A stretch of DNA of 64,000 nucleotides from positions 1 through 64,000 of the forward strand of contig NZ_LFMW01000016.1 in assembly GCF_001050345.1 (NCBI RefSeq). Reading direction: 5' to 3'. How positions within the stretch are numbered: position 1 is the first letter of the stretch; each line of letters opens with the position of its first letter. The translations under genes were made by a program, and so were the position numbers. The notes under the pieces are model-generated. The model saw nothing but the letters and a program-made list of their open reading frames with translations, did no database searches and was not told the origin of the DNA. Positions 42,053 through 50,301 of the stretch are shown here, piece after piece. The DNA is from Pseudomonas fildesensis. Its GTDB lineage: Bacteria > Pseudomonadota > Gammaproteobacteria > Pseudomonadales > Pseudomonadaceae.

Positions 42053-44766
42053 CCGGCCTGGCGCTGCACGCCACGGGCATCAACCACCGCTACGGCAAGC
42101 AACAGGCACTGATCGACATCGCCTTCAGCCTGCCCGCCGGTACCCGTTGCGGCTTGATCGGTCCGGATGGCGCGGGCAAATCGAGCCTGCTGGGCTTGAT
42201 CGCCGGGGTTAAAAAGCTCCAGGACGGCCAGCTGGAGGTACTCGGCGGCTCCATCGCCGACCGCCGCCACCGCAACAGCCTGTACCCGCGCATCGCCTTC
42301 ATGCCCCAGGGCCTGGGCGGCAACCTGTATCCCGAACTGTCCATCAGCGAAAACATTCGCTTCTTCGCCACGCTGTTCGGCCTGTCGAGAGCCGATTGCG
42401 ACCAGCGCATGCACAACCTGCTACTGGCCACCGACCTCGCACGCTTCGCCGAACGCCCGGCCGGCAAGCTCTCCGGCGGCATGAAACAGAAGCTTGGCCT
42501 TTGCTGCGCGCTGATCCACGACCCGGACCTGCTGATCCTCGACGAGCCCACCACCGGCGTCGACCCGCTGTCGCGTCGACGCTTCTGGGAACTGGTGGAA
42601 AACGTACGCCGCGAACGCCCGCAACTGACGCTGCTGGTGGCGACGGCCTACATGGAAGAAGCCGAGCAATTCGAACATTGCCTGATGCTCGATCGCGGCA
42701 AATTGATCGCCGATGGCTTAAGCAGCGAACTGGCGGCGACCACGCCCAGCGGCAAACTGGATGAAGCATTCACCCATTTCCAGGGCGACAGTGCCCACAA
42801 CAACCAGCCTCTGGTCATCCCGCCCCGCGAGAGCGACAACACCGATATCGCCATCGAAGCGCACGACCTGACCCTGCGTTTTGGTGATTTCACGGCAGTG
42901 GACAAGGTCAGCTTTGCCATCGGGCGAGGCGAAATCTTCGGTTTCCTCGGTTCCAACGGCTGCGGCAAGACCACCACCATGAAAGTCCTCACCGGGTTGA
43001 TGCCGGCCACCGAAGGCCGCGCGGTGCTGCTGGGCAAGGCGGTGGACGCCAAGGACTTGGCCACTCGCAAGCGCGTGGGTTTCATGTCGCAAAGTTTCTC
43101 GCTGTACGGCGAACTCAGCGTTCGCCAGAACCTGGTGCTGCACGCGCAACTGTTCGACCTGCCCAAGGCCGACAGCGGCCCGCGGATCGATGAACTGATC
43201 CAGCGTTTCGACCTCGGTGAGGTGGCCGAACAACCCTCGGGCGAATTGCCCCTCGGCCTGCGTCAGCGTTTGTCCTTGGCAGTGGCGGTGCTGCATCGCC
43301 CGGAAGTGCTGATCCTTGATGAACCCACCTCGGGCGTCGACCCAGCGGCGCGGGATGATTTCTGGCGGTTGCTGGTCGAGCTGTCCCGCGAACAAGGGGT
43401 GACGATCTTTCTGTCCACCCACTTCATGAACGAAGCCCAGCGCTGCGACCGCATCTCGCTGATGCACGCGGGCAAGGTGCTGGCCTGCGACACGCCCGAC
43501 GCGCTGCAACAGCAGTTCCACGGCGATACTCTGGAAGCCGCATTTGTCACCTGCCTGGAACAGGCCCAGGGCGAGCCGGAACCTGCAGCACCCGCCGCGA
43601 CCGTCAGCGAACCCACCGCACCACCCGTAAGCAAACGCGGGTTCAGCCTGTCTCGCCTGTTGGCAGTGGCCAGTCGCGAAGGCAAGGAGTTGCTGCGCGA
43701 CAAAGTGCGCATGGCCTTCGCCCTGCTCGGGGCGATGTTCATGATGGTGATCTTCGGCTACGGCATTTCCCTGGACGTGGAAAAACTCGCCTTCGCCGTC
43801 TACGACCAGGACCAGACCCCACAAAGCCGCACCTACCTGGAAGCCTTTCGCAGCTCGCGCTATTTCGCTGAACAGCCGCCGATCCAGGATGCCAACGAAT
43901 TGCACCGACGCCTGCAACGCTCGGAAATCAAACTGGCCCTGGAAATCCCGCCAGGGTTTGGCCGTGATCTTTACGCCGGCCGCCAACCCACCGTGGCCGC
44001 TTGGCTCGACGGCGGCATGCCGTTTCGCGCGGAAACCAGCCGCAACTATGTCGAAGCCGTGCACCTGGGCAATCTCCAGCAACTGGCCGAACTGAGCAGC
44101 CTGCCCGTCAATAACCAGGCCGCTGCCAAGCTGGAAACCCGCTTCCGCTATAACCAGGACGTGGTCAGCGTGAATGCCATCGGCCCAGGGGTGATGGCAC
44201 TGATCCTGGCGTTCATACCGGCCATGCTCACCGCCCTCGGCATCGTGCGTGAGAAAGAGCTGGGCTCGATCACCAACTTCTACGCCACGCCCCTGACCCG
44301 CCTGGAATTCCTGCTGGGCAAACAGGCACCGTACCTGGCCGTGAGCCTGGTCAACCTGGCCGTGCTGGTGGCGATGAACCGCTGGCTGTTCGGCGTACCG
44401 TTCAAGGGCAGCGGCCTGACCCTGGCGTTCGGTGGCCTGCTGTATGTGCTGGCCACCACCAGCATGGGCCTGCTGATTTCCGCGTTCACCCGCACCCAGA
44501 TCGCCGCGATCCTCGGCACGATGATCATCACCAGCCTGCCGACCATTCAATTCTCCGGGCTGATCGTACCGCGCTCGTCCCTGGAAGGCGCCGCCGCGCT
44601 GATGGGCATGTTGTTTCCAGCGGGACATTTTCTAGACATCGCCGTGGGCACCTTTACCAAGGCCTTGGACGTGCGCCAGTTGTGGCCGCAGTGCCTCGCG
44701 CTGTTCGGGTTTTTCGTCGGGTTCACCGGGCTGAGCCTGGTCATGCTCAAGAAGCAGGAGGCCTGA
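42049..44766 (+). CDS. rbbA: Ribosome-associated ATPase/ABC transporter RbbA
   Basis: This 905-aa protein has two ATP-binding domains fused to an ABC-2 permease. NBD1 (about 5-230) has Walker A GPDGAGKSS near residue 39, LSGGMKQKLGLCCAL and LILDEPTTGVD. NBD2 (about 270-500) has GSNGCGKTT near 301, a non-canonical signature LPLGLRQRLSLAVA near 400 and LILDEPTSGVD. The membrane part (about 545-900) has one N-terminal helix, a large periplasmic segment and five or so C-terminal helices. E. coli RbbA binds ribosomes and acts in translation elongation, while the gene set looks like a transporter. Both start and end overlap neighbours. Confidence 0.92.
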   Translation: MTGLALHATGINHRYGKQQALIDIAFSLPAGTRCGLIGPDGAGKSSLLGLIAGVKKLQDGQLEVLGGSIADRRHRNSLYPRIAFMPQGLGGNLYPELSISENIRFFATLFGLSRADCDQRMHNLLLATDLARFAERPAGKLSGGMKQKLGLCCALIHDPDLLILDEPTTGVDPLSRRRFWELVENVRRERPQLTLLVATAYMEEAEQFEHCLMLDRGKLIADGLSSELAATTPSGKLDEAFTHFQGDSAHNNQPLVIPPRESDNTDIAIEAHDLTLRFGDFTAVDKVSFAIGRGEIFGFLGSNGCGKTTTMKVLTGLMPATEGRAVLLGKAVDAKDLATRKRVGFMSQSFSLYGELSVRQNLVLHAQLFDLPKADSGPRIDELIQRFDLGEVAEQPSGELPLGLRQRLSLAVAVLHRPEVLILDEPTSGVDPAARDDFWRLLVELSREQGVTIFLSTHFMNEAQRCDRISLMHAGKVLACDTPDALQQQFHGDTLEAAFVTCLEQAQGEPEPAAPAATVSEPTAPPVSKRGFSLSRLLAVASREGKELLRDKVRMAFALLGAMFMMVIFGYGISLDVEKLAFAVYDQDQTPQSRTYLEAFRSSRYFAEQPPIQDANELHRRLQRSEIKLALEIPPGFGRDLYAGRQPTVAAWLDGGMPFRAETSRNYVEAVHLGNLQQLAELSSLPVNNQAAAKLETRFRYNQDVVSVNAIGPGVMALILAFIPAMLTALGIVREKELGSITNFYATPLTRLEFLLGKQAPYLAVSLVNLAVLVAMNRWLFGVPFKGSGLTLAFGGLLYVLATTSMGLLISAFTRTQIAAILGTMIITSLPTIQFSGLIVPRSSLEGAAALMGMLFPAGHFLDIAVGTFTKALDVRQLWPQCLALFGFFVGFTGLSLVMLKKQEA

Positions 44767-45884
44767 TGCACAAGCTCACTCATATCCTGCGCCTGGGCCT
44801 CAAGGAACTGACCAGCCTGCGCCACGACAGCGTATTGCTGCTGTTTTTGTTCTACGCCTTCACCGTCGCTATCTACATGCCCGCCGCCGGCTCGGTGATT
44901 GGTGTGCACAACGCCAGCGTCGCGTTTATCGATGAAGACCACAGCTCGCTCTCACGGCAGATGGCCGAGGCGCTGCAGCCGCCCGAATTTCAGCCACCCG
45001 CGCCGTTGGCCTACGACCAGTTGGACAGGGTGATGGACAGCGGCCAGTACACCTTCGTGATCAACGTGCCGGCGAACTTCCAGGCCGACTTGCTCGCCGG
45101 CCGTCAACCGGGCGTGCAGGTGAACGTCGATGCCACCGCCATGAGCCAGGCGTTCATGGGCGCCGGCTACATCGGCAGGATTTTCCAGCGCGAGTTGCTG
45201 AGCTACAGCGGCCAGGCCGACACCGCCGCGAAAGCGCCGGCGCTGCTGACCACGCGGGCGCTGTTCAACACCAACCTGGAAGGCGGCTGGTTCCTGGCGG
45301 TGATCCAGATCGTCAACAACATCACCATCCTCGCCATCGTGCTGACCGGTACCGCGCTGTTGCGCGAACGCGAGCACGGCACCCTCGACCATCTGCTTGT
45401 GCTGCCGCTGACCGCGCTGGAGATCATGCTGGCGAAAATCTGGAGCAACATGCTGGTGGTGGTGCTGTGTACCTGGCTGTCGCTGGAGGTGGTGGTCAAA
45501 GGGCTGCTTGGCGTGCCGCTGGCCGGTTCGTTGACGTTGTTTCTGTTCGTGACCGCGCTGTACCTGTTTGCCAGCACCGCCTTGGGCATCTTCCTCGCCA
45601 CCCTTGCCCGCTCGACGCCGCAGTTTGGCCTGCTGGCGATTCCGGTGATCATCCCGATGCTGTTGCTGTCGGGCGGCAGCACGCCGCTGGACAGCATGCC
45701 CGAGTGGTTACAGTGGGTGATGCAGGGCTCGCCGTCGACACACTTTGTGAGCCTGAGCGCGGCAATTCTGTTTCGCGATGCGGGGGTGAGCGTGGTGTGG
45801 CCGGATTTGTTGGCGCTGGCGGGGATAGGTTTGTTGTTTTTTGCGGTGGCATTGGCCAGGTTCCGCAAAAGCCTCGCGTCTTGA
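44766..45884 (+). CDS. ABC-2 type permease (YhhJ-like)
   Basis: This 372-aa inner-membrane protein has one N-terminal membrane helix (about residues 22-42, SVLLLFLFYAFTVAIYMPAAG), a large periplasmic domain (about 45-175) and five C-terminal helices, with the ABC-2 family stretch EREHGTLDHLLVLPLTALEIMLAKI near 208. It partners RbbA and the HlyD adaptor in a presumed export complex. The ATG at 44766 shares its A with the TGA stop of rbbA (TGATG), which fixes the start; the open frame back to 44682 lies inside rbbA. A REP doublet follows immediately. Confidence 0.9.
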   Translation: MHKLTHILRLGLKELTSLRHDSVLLLFLFYAFTVAIYMPAAGSVIGVHNASVAFIDEDHSSLSRQMAEALQPPEFQPPAPLAYDQLDRVMDSGQYTFVINVPANFQADLLAGRQPGVQVNVDATAMSQAFMGAGYIGRIFQRELLSYSGQADTAAKAPALLTTRALFNTNLEGGWFLAVIQIVNNITILAIVLTGTALLREREHGTLDHLLVLPLTALEIMLAKIWSNMLVVVLCTWLSLEVVVKGLLGVPLAGSLTLFLFVTALYLFASTALGIFLATLARSTPQFGLLAIPVIIPMLLLSGGSTPLDSMPEWLQWVMQGSPSTHFVSLSAAILFRDAGVSVVWPDLLALAGIGLLFFAVALARFRKSLAS

Positions 45885-45886
45885 AC

Positions 45887-46037
45887 GTGGCGAGCGGGCT
45901 TGTTGTGGCGAGCGGGCTTGCCCCGCGTTGGGCTGCGCAGCAGCCCCATTAGACTCACCACATTATTTCAGGCACACCGAGGTATATGGTTTTGGGGCGG
46001 CTTCGCCACCCAACGCGAGGCAAGCCCGCTCGCCACA
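45887..46037. repeat. REP doublet with partial tandem copy
   Basis: GTGGCGAGCGGGCTTG occurs twice in a row at about 45887-45918, followed by CCCCGCGTTGGGCTGCG. The inverted partner ends in CAAGCCCGCTCGCCACA near 46037. It fills the gap between the convergent permease and FliL-like genes and is a sequence variant of the elements at 8742-8877 and 50803-50948. Confidence 0.88.
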
Positions 46038-46038
46038 G

Positions 46039-46455
46039 TTACTGGATGATCAGGTTGTTGAACAACAAATCTTCAACCACCGGCTTGCCGGTCTCGTCGT
46101 TCATCACTTGCTGGGTTTGCTTCAGGGCTTCCTGGCGCAGTTTTTCCTTGCCCTCGACGGTGCCCATGGCCTCGGTGGTCTGCTGGGTGAACAGCGCCAC
46201 CAGCTGGTTACGAATCAATGGGTCATTGGCTTTGACCGCAGCCGCCGCTTCAGGCCCGGTCACGCGCAGGGCGATGTCGGCCTTAAAGACCTTGAGCTTC
46301 GCCGTACCGTCCAGGCCATAGTTGCCCACGAATGGCGGACTCAGGGTGATATAGCTGACCTTCGGCGCCTCGCCTTCTTTGGCTTCTTTGGCTTCTTCGG
46401 CCTGGGCCACCATCGGCAAGGTCAGGGCCAGCATCAACAGGATCCACGCTTTCAC
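46039..46455 (-). CDS. FliL-like periplasmic protein
   Basis: This 138-aa protein has a signal peptide (MKAWILLMLALTLPMVAQA) followed by an acidic/Lys-rich linker (EEAKEAKEGEAPK) and a FliL-like domain (VSYITLSPPFVGNYGLDGTAKLKVFKADIALRVTG ... LVALFTQQTTEAMGTVEGKEKLRQEALKQTQQVMN ... VEDLLFNNLIIQ). True FliL is an inner-membrane flagellar protein; here the export signal looks cleavable and no flagellar genes are near, so this is a FliL-related protein of unknown role. It is convergent with the ABC-2 permease and divergent from the quinone oxidoreductase. Confidence 0.83.
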   Translation of the reverse strand: MKAWILLMLALTLPMVAQAEEAKEAKEGEAPKVSYITLSPPFVGNYGLDGTAKLKVFKADIALRVTGPEAAAAVKANDPLIRNQLVALFTQQTTEAMGTVEGKEKLRQEALKQTQQVMNDETGKPVVEDLLFNNLIIQ

Positions 46456-46605
46456 AGTTCATTCCTCACATTCGGTTGCCCGGTAGCATAACGCTAGCAA
46501 GGCTGAGCACAAGCTTATGGCGACTTATCAGGCCCGGGCATGCTCGTTGACCCACGGGCGTACCCTCCTACACTTATCGGCCACGACGCCAAAAGGAATA
46601 GTCCG

Positions 46606-47583
46606 ATGAAAGCTGTGCTGTGCAAAGCCTTCGGCCCCGCCGAATCCCTGGTGCTGGAAGAGATCGCCAGCCCCGCGATCAAGAAGAACGAAATCCTGCT
46701 GGACGTGCACGCTGCCGGGGTGAATTTCCCCGACACCCTGATCATCGAGGGCAAATACCAGTTCAAGCCGCCCTTCCCGTTCTCGCCAGGTGGCGAAGCG
46801 GCGGGCGTGGTGAGTGAGGTCGGTGAAAAAATCAGCCACCTGAAAGTCGGTGACCGCGTGATGGCGTTGACCGGCTGGGGCAGCTTTGCCGAGCAGGTCG
46901 CGGTGCCTGGCTATAACGTGCTGCCGATCCCGTCGAGCATGGACTTCAACACCGCCGCCGCTTTCAGCATGACCTACGGCACGTCGATGCATGCGCTGAA
47001 ACAACGCGCCAACCTGCAACCCGGCGAAACCCTGCTGGTCCTCGGCGCTTCCGGTGGCGTGGGCCTGGCCGCCGTGGAAATCGGCAAGGCCATGGGCGCA
47101 CGGGTTATCGCCGCCGCCAGCAGCGCCGACAAGCTCGCCGTGGCCAAGGCAGCCGGCGCCGATGAACTGATCAACTACAGCGAAGCCAGCCTCAAGGATG
47201 AGATCAAGCGCCTTACCGACGGCAACGGTGCCGATGTGATCTACGACCCGGTGGGCGGCGACCTGTTTGACCAGGCCATCCGCGCCATCGCCTGGAACGG
47301 CCGCCTGCTGGTGGTGGGCTTTGCCAGCGGGCGCATTCCGGAACTGCCGGTGAACCTCGCGCTGCTCAAGGGCGCGGCGGTTGTCGGGGTGTTCTGGGGC
47401 TCGTTCGCCCAGCGTCAGCCGCAGGACAATGCGGCGAACTTCCACCAGCTGTTTGGTTGGTATGCCGAAGGCAAGCTCAAGCCGCTGGTGTCGAAGGTGT
47501 ACCCACTTGAGCAGGCCGCCCAGGCGATCAATGACCTGGGGCAGCGCAAGGCTGTCGGTAAAGTGGTCGTCCAGACCCGCTGA
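46606..47583 (+). CDS. NADPH:quinone oxidoreductase-like MDR protein
   Basis: This 325-aa zinc-less medium-chain dehydrogenase/reductase has the quinone oxidoreductase pattern: GVNFPDTLIIEGKYQFKPPFPFSPGGEAAGVVSEVG (about 42-77), then the Rossmann NADPH motif LLVLGASGGVGLAAVEIGKAMGARVIAAAS (about 143-172) and DVIYDPVGGDLFDQAIR. No structural-zinc cysteines are visible. It likely reduces quinones or enones with NADPH. The ATG at 46606 (MKAVLCKAFG) is the family start; the longer frame to 46540 lacks support. A REP doublet follows the stop. Confidence 0.87.
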   Translation: MKAVLCKAFGPAESLVLEEIASPAIKKNEILLDVHAAGVNFPDTLIIEGKYQFKPPFPFSPGGEAAGVVSEVGEKISHLKVGDRVMALTGWGSFAEQVAVPGYNVLPIPSSMDFNTAAAFSMTYGTSMHALKQRANLQPGETLLVLGASGGVGLAAVEIGKAMGARVIAAASSADKLAVAKAAGADELINYSEASLKDEIKRLTDGNGADVIYDPVGGDLFDQAIRAIAWNGRLLVVGFASGRIPELPVNLALLKGAAVVGVFWGSFAQRQPQDNAANFHQLFGWYAEGKLKPLVSKVYPLEQAAQAINDLGQRKAVGKVVVQTR

Positions 47584-47592
47584 CACGAACCC

Positions 47593-47694
47593 TTGTGGAG
47601 CGAGCTTGCTCGCGAAAAACTTGAGTGCGCAGCGTGCATTCAAAATGTCCGCGTCATCGTTGACGGTTTTCGCGAGCAAGCTCGCTCCTACAGG
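47593..47694. repeat. REP doublet, GGAGCGAGCTTGCTCGCG type
   Basis: GGAGCGAGCTTGCTCGCGAAAA near 47598-47619 and TTTTCGCGAGCAAGCTCGCTCC near 47667-47688 are inverted arms with about 47 bp between. It lies between the oxidoreductase gene and the glpT promoter region. Confidence 0.88.
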
Positions 47695-47726
47695 GCGCAT
47701 ACGACCACAACTTATCTATTAGCGAC

Positions 47727-47744
47727 ATGTTCATAAGAGAACAT
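47727..47744. promoter_or_regulatory. GlpR-like operator 1 upstream of glpT
   Basis: ATGTTC-N6-GAACAT is a perfect interrupted palindrome that fits the outer arms of the E. coli GlpR consensus (ATGTTCGWTAWCGAACAT). It ends 109 bp before the glpT start codon. Confidence 0.6.
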
Positions 47745-47788
47745 TCAATTGCTCGCATTTCCTGTGTTTGAAGATAAGAGGCGATGCT

Positions 47789-47806
47789 ATTTTCGGTAAC
47801 GAAACT
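47789..47806. promoter_or_regulatory. GlpR-like operator 2 upstream of glpT
   Basis: ATTTTCGGTAACGAAACT matches the same GlpR-type pattern in its core TTCG-GTAA-CGAA. Its centre is 62 bp downstream of operator 1 and about 55 bp before the glpT start, a promoter-proximal position suited to repression. Confidence 0.6.
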
Positions 47807-47852
47807 GTAACATTCGCATCCGCAGTCAAAACAAGAAATCTGGAGCTCTTGA

Positions 47853-49190
47853 ATGTTTGCTTTCTTTCGTCCTGCCGCGCACCAGGCGCCCCTGCCTGAA
47901 GAAAAAATAGACAGCACTTATCGACGACTGCGCTGGCAGATCTTCGCGGGTATTTTCTTCGGTTACGCCGGGTACTACCTGCTGCGCAAAAACTTCTCCC
48001 TGGCCATGCCCTACCTGATCGACGAGGGTTACACCCGTGGTCAACTGGGCCTGGCGATGTCGGCGATCGCAATAGCCTACGGCCTGTCCAAGTTCCTCAT
48101 GGGCCTGGTGTCCGACCGCTCCAACCCGCGCTACTTCCTGCCCTTCGGCCTGCTGGTCTCGGCGGGAGTAATGTTCATTTTCGGTTTCGCACCTTGGGCA
48201 ACGTCCAGCGTGACCATGATGTTCATTTTGCTGTTCATCAACGGCTGGGCCCAAGGCATGGGCTGGCCGCCGAGTGGACGGACCATGGTGCACTGGTGGT
48301 CGCAGAAAGAACGCGGCGGTGTGGTGTCGGTATGGAACGTGGCGCACAACGTCGGCGGCGGCCTGATCGGCCCGCTGTTCCTGCTGGGCATGGCCTGGTT
48401 CAACGACTGGCATGCAGCGTTCTATGTACCGGCGACCGTTGCCCTGCTGGTGGCGGCTTTTGCGTTCATCACCATGCGCGACACCCCGCAATCGGTCGGC
48501 CTGCCGCCGATCGAGGAGTACAAGAACGACTACCCGGAAGGCTACGACGCCAGCCACGAAGACGAATTCAGCGCCAAGGAAATCTTCGTCAAGTACGTGC
48601 TGCGCAACAAAATGCTGTGGTACATCGCCTTCGCCAACGTGTTCGTCTACCTGCTGCGCTACGGCGTACTGGACTGGGCACCGACCTACCTCAAGGAAGC
48701 CAAGCACTTCGACGTGGATAAAACGTCGTGGGCGTATTTCTTCTACGAGTGGGCGGGTATTCCGGGCACGCTGCTGTGCGGCTGGATGTCGGACAAGATC
48801 TTCCGTGGCAACCGTGGCCTGACCGGCATCGTGTTCATGGCCCTGGTGACCGTTGCGACCCTGGTGTACTGGCTCAACCCGCCGGGCAACCCGATGGTCG
48901 ACATGATCGCGCTGTTCTCGATTGGCTTCCTGATCTACGGCCCGGTGATGCTGATCGGCCTGCAGGCACTCGAACTGGCACCGAAGAAAGCCGCCGGCAC
49001 CGCCGCGGGTTTCACCGGTTTGTTCGGTTACCTGGGTGGTTCGGTGGCAGCGAGTGCGGCCATGGGCTACACCGTGGACCACTTCGGCTGGGACGGTGGC
49101 TTTGTGCTGCTGATCGGCGCGTGCCTGTTGGCAATCGCGTTCCTGATCCCAACGCTGTGGCACACCAACAGTGTCAGCACAGCGCGTTAA
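47853..49190 (+). CDS. glpT: Glycerol-3-phosphate transporter GlpT
   Basis: This 445-aa major-facilitator antiporter (organophosphate:Pi family) in the inner membrane has about twelve hydrophobic segments. The N-terminus FFRPAAHQAPLPEEKIDSTYRRLRWQIFAGIFFGYAGYYLLRKNFSLAMPYL matches GlpT, and the family signature GLSKFLMGLVSDRSNPRYFLP (about 75-95) and NGWAQGMGWPPSGRTMVHWW (about 130-150) are present. It imports glycerol-3-phosphate, and fosfomycin uses this route in many bacteria. GGAG lies upstream of the ATG. Two GlpR-like operators precede it. The end overlaps chaC by 4 bases tail to tail. Confidence 0.95.
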   Translation: MFAFFRPAAHQAPLPEEKIDSTYRRLRWQIFAGIFFGYAGYYLLRKNFSLAMPYLIDEGYTRGQLGLAMSAIAIAYGLSKFLMGLVSDRSNPRYFLPFGLLVSAGVMFIFGFAPWATSSVTMMFILLFINGWAQGMGWPPSGRTMVHWWSQKERGGVVSVWNVAHNVGGGLIGPLFLLGMAWFNDWHAAFYVPATVALLVAAFAFITMRDTPQSVGLPPIEEYKNDYPEGYDASHEDEFSAKEIFVKYVLRNKMLWYIAFANVFVYLLRYGVLDWAPTYLKEAKHFDVDKTSWAYFFYEWAGIPGTLLCGWMSDKIFRGNRGLTGIVFMALVTVATLVYWLNPPGNPMVDMIALFSIGFLIYGPVMLIGLQALELAPKKAAGTAAGFTGLFGYLGGSVAASAAMGYTVDHFGWDGGFVLLIGACLLAIAFLIPTLWHTNSVSTAR

Positions 49191-49840
49191 TCGCCTGAGC
49201 AATCCTTTGCACAACGCTTGAGCCGCGCCTCCAGATTCTTGTCTGGCATGGCGTGGCTACGCAGGGCGTTCACGGTCTGCTCGACATAATCGCGAGTGGT
49301 ACCGTAACGCCCGCAAGCGCTTTGCAACACGTGATTCAGCACGATGTCAGGCAAATTGCCGGCATAGCTGGGCAGGTGCCGTTCCAACACAAATCCCAAT
49401 GCCTGCACCTGGCTGCCATCTTCAAGACGGCAGGTGAGCCAGTGTGGCCGGTAGGAGGGGTACGGCATCTCGCGCTGCCACAAGGCATACAGCGAGGCCT
49501 CCAGTTGATCCTCCGGCAAGCGGTAAGCAAACCCGCTGCACGAGCCACCGCGATCCAGGCCGAACACCAACCCCGGTATTTCCGGCGTACCACGGTGCTC
49601 GTGAGACCAGAGGTACAAGCCCCGGTGATAACCGTGGACCCGTGCCCGCACCCGTTCTGTCGACGAACACTCAGGCCGCCAGATCAGCGAACCATAAGCG
49701 AATAGCCAGACCGGCCCACCCTTATGCCGAGCCATGGTGGCCTGCATCGAGCTCATCAACTGTTCGTGAGTGAGTTGCGGCCCCAGATCGAGCCGCGGAG
49801 GGTAAGCCAATTGCAAAAGATCGGATTCAATGGCGGTCAT
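49187..49840 (-). CDS. chaC: Gamma-glutamylcyclotransferase (ChaC family)
   Basis: This 217-aa ChaC-like enzyme probably cleaves glutathione or gamma-glutamyl peptides to 5-oxoproline. The substrate-loop motif VWLFAYGSLIWRPE lies near residues 43-56, followed by VHGYHRGLYLWSHEHRGTPEIPGLVFGLDRGGSC and a catalytic Glu candidate near residue 113 in PEDQLEASLYALWQREM. Length fits the family (about 220 aa). It is convergent with glpT with overlapping stops. The promoter should lie in 49841-49880. Whether it prefers glutathione over other substrates is not visible. Confidence 0.9.
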   Translation of the reverse strand: MTAIESDLLQLAYPPRLDLGPQLTHEQLMSSMQATMARHKGGPVWLFAYGSLIWRPECSSTERVRARVHGYHRGLYLWSHEHRGTPEIPGLVFGLDRGGSCSGFAYRLPEDQLEASLYALWQREMPYPSYRPHWLTCRLEDGSQVQALGFVLERHLPSYAGNLPDIVLNHVLQSACGRYGTTRDYVEQTVNALRSHAMPDKNLEARLKRCAKDCSGD

Positions 49841-49880
49841 GGCGGATCGCTTAGGTCTCCTTTGTTGTTACGAGAATCTA

Positions 49881-49976
49881 TTACCAGTTGTAAGCAACTT
49901 TACCGTAATAGAACGCGCCGCTGTAACCGTACGGCGAAAAAGTGCTGTACGCCAAGTTGCCACCGCTGCCCAGGAT
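49881..49976 (-). pseudogene. C-terminal remnant of an outer-membrane beta-barrel protein
   Basis: On the minus strand a frame from about 49976 reads LGSGGNLAYSTFSPYGYSGA, then FYYGKVAYNW and a TAA at 49881-49883. The alternating aromatic pattern and terminal Trp are those of the last strands of an outer-membrane barrel such as a TonB-dependent receptor. The frame upstream (ALMSDCRVFIL) is not barrel-like and there is no room for a gene, so this appears to be the 3' end of a deleted gene, cut off near the chaC promoter. The identification rests on pattern alone. Confidence 0.45.
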
Positions 49977-50301
49977 GAAAACCCGGCAATCAGACATCAA
50001 AGCGTCAGTGCTCTGAGTGTGTACGGTCGATCCGGCTGGCGGGCGGTAGCGGTCAGTATTTAGTTAGTGTGGATAGTTCGGTAGCCCTTCTGGATATAGC
50101 TTAAAGCTATCCTTGTAAAAAATTAAATACCTTAAAAGAACAAGCGAAAGCATAAGCAAAGAGCCCCATTCGTCAGGATTGAGGGCAGCAATCTCGCTAC
50201 TTTCAGCTCCGGTTCAGCCTGGGAGCGCGCCAAACCTTCAAAATAGCGCACACACCACGACCCACTTAGCCGTCCCCAAACCGACTATCGAGGTCGCACC
50301 C
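49977..50301. other. 325-bp spacer upstream of the PagP-like gene
   Basis: No gene is supported. An imperfect inverted repeat, GGATATAGCTT with AAGCTATCC (about 50092-50112), is followed by AT-rich sequence to about 50160, which could hold the promoter of the downstream gene. The first part may be leftover DNA from the deleted outer-membrane gene. Confidence 0.35.

Noticed and set aside
42718..44628. 636-codon open frame on the minus strand inside rbbA
   Set aside because: It is antisense to a gene with complete ATPase motifs; its His/Gln-rich composition is typical of antisense frames in high-GC DNA and no domain is visible.
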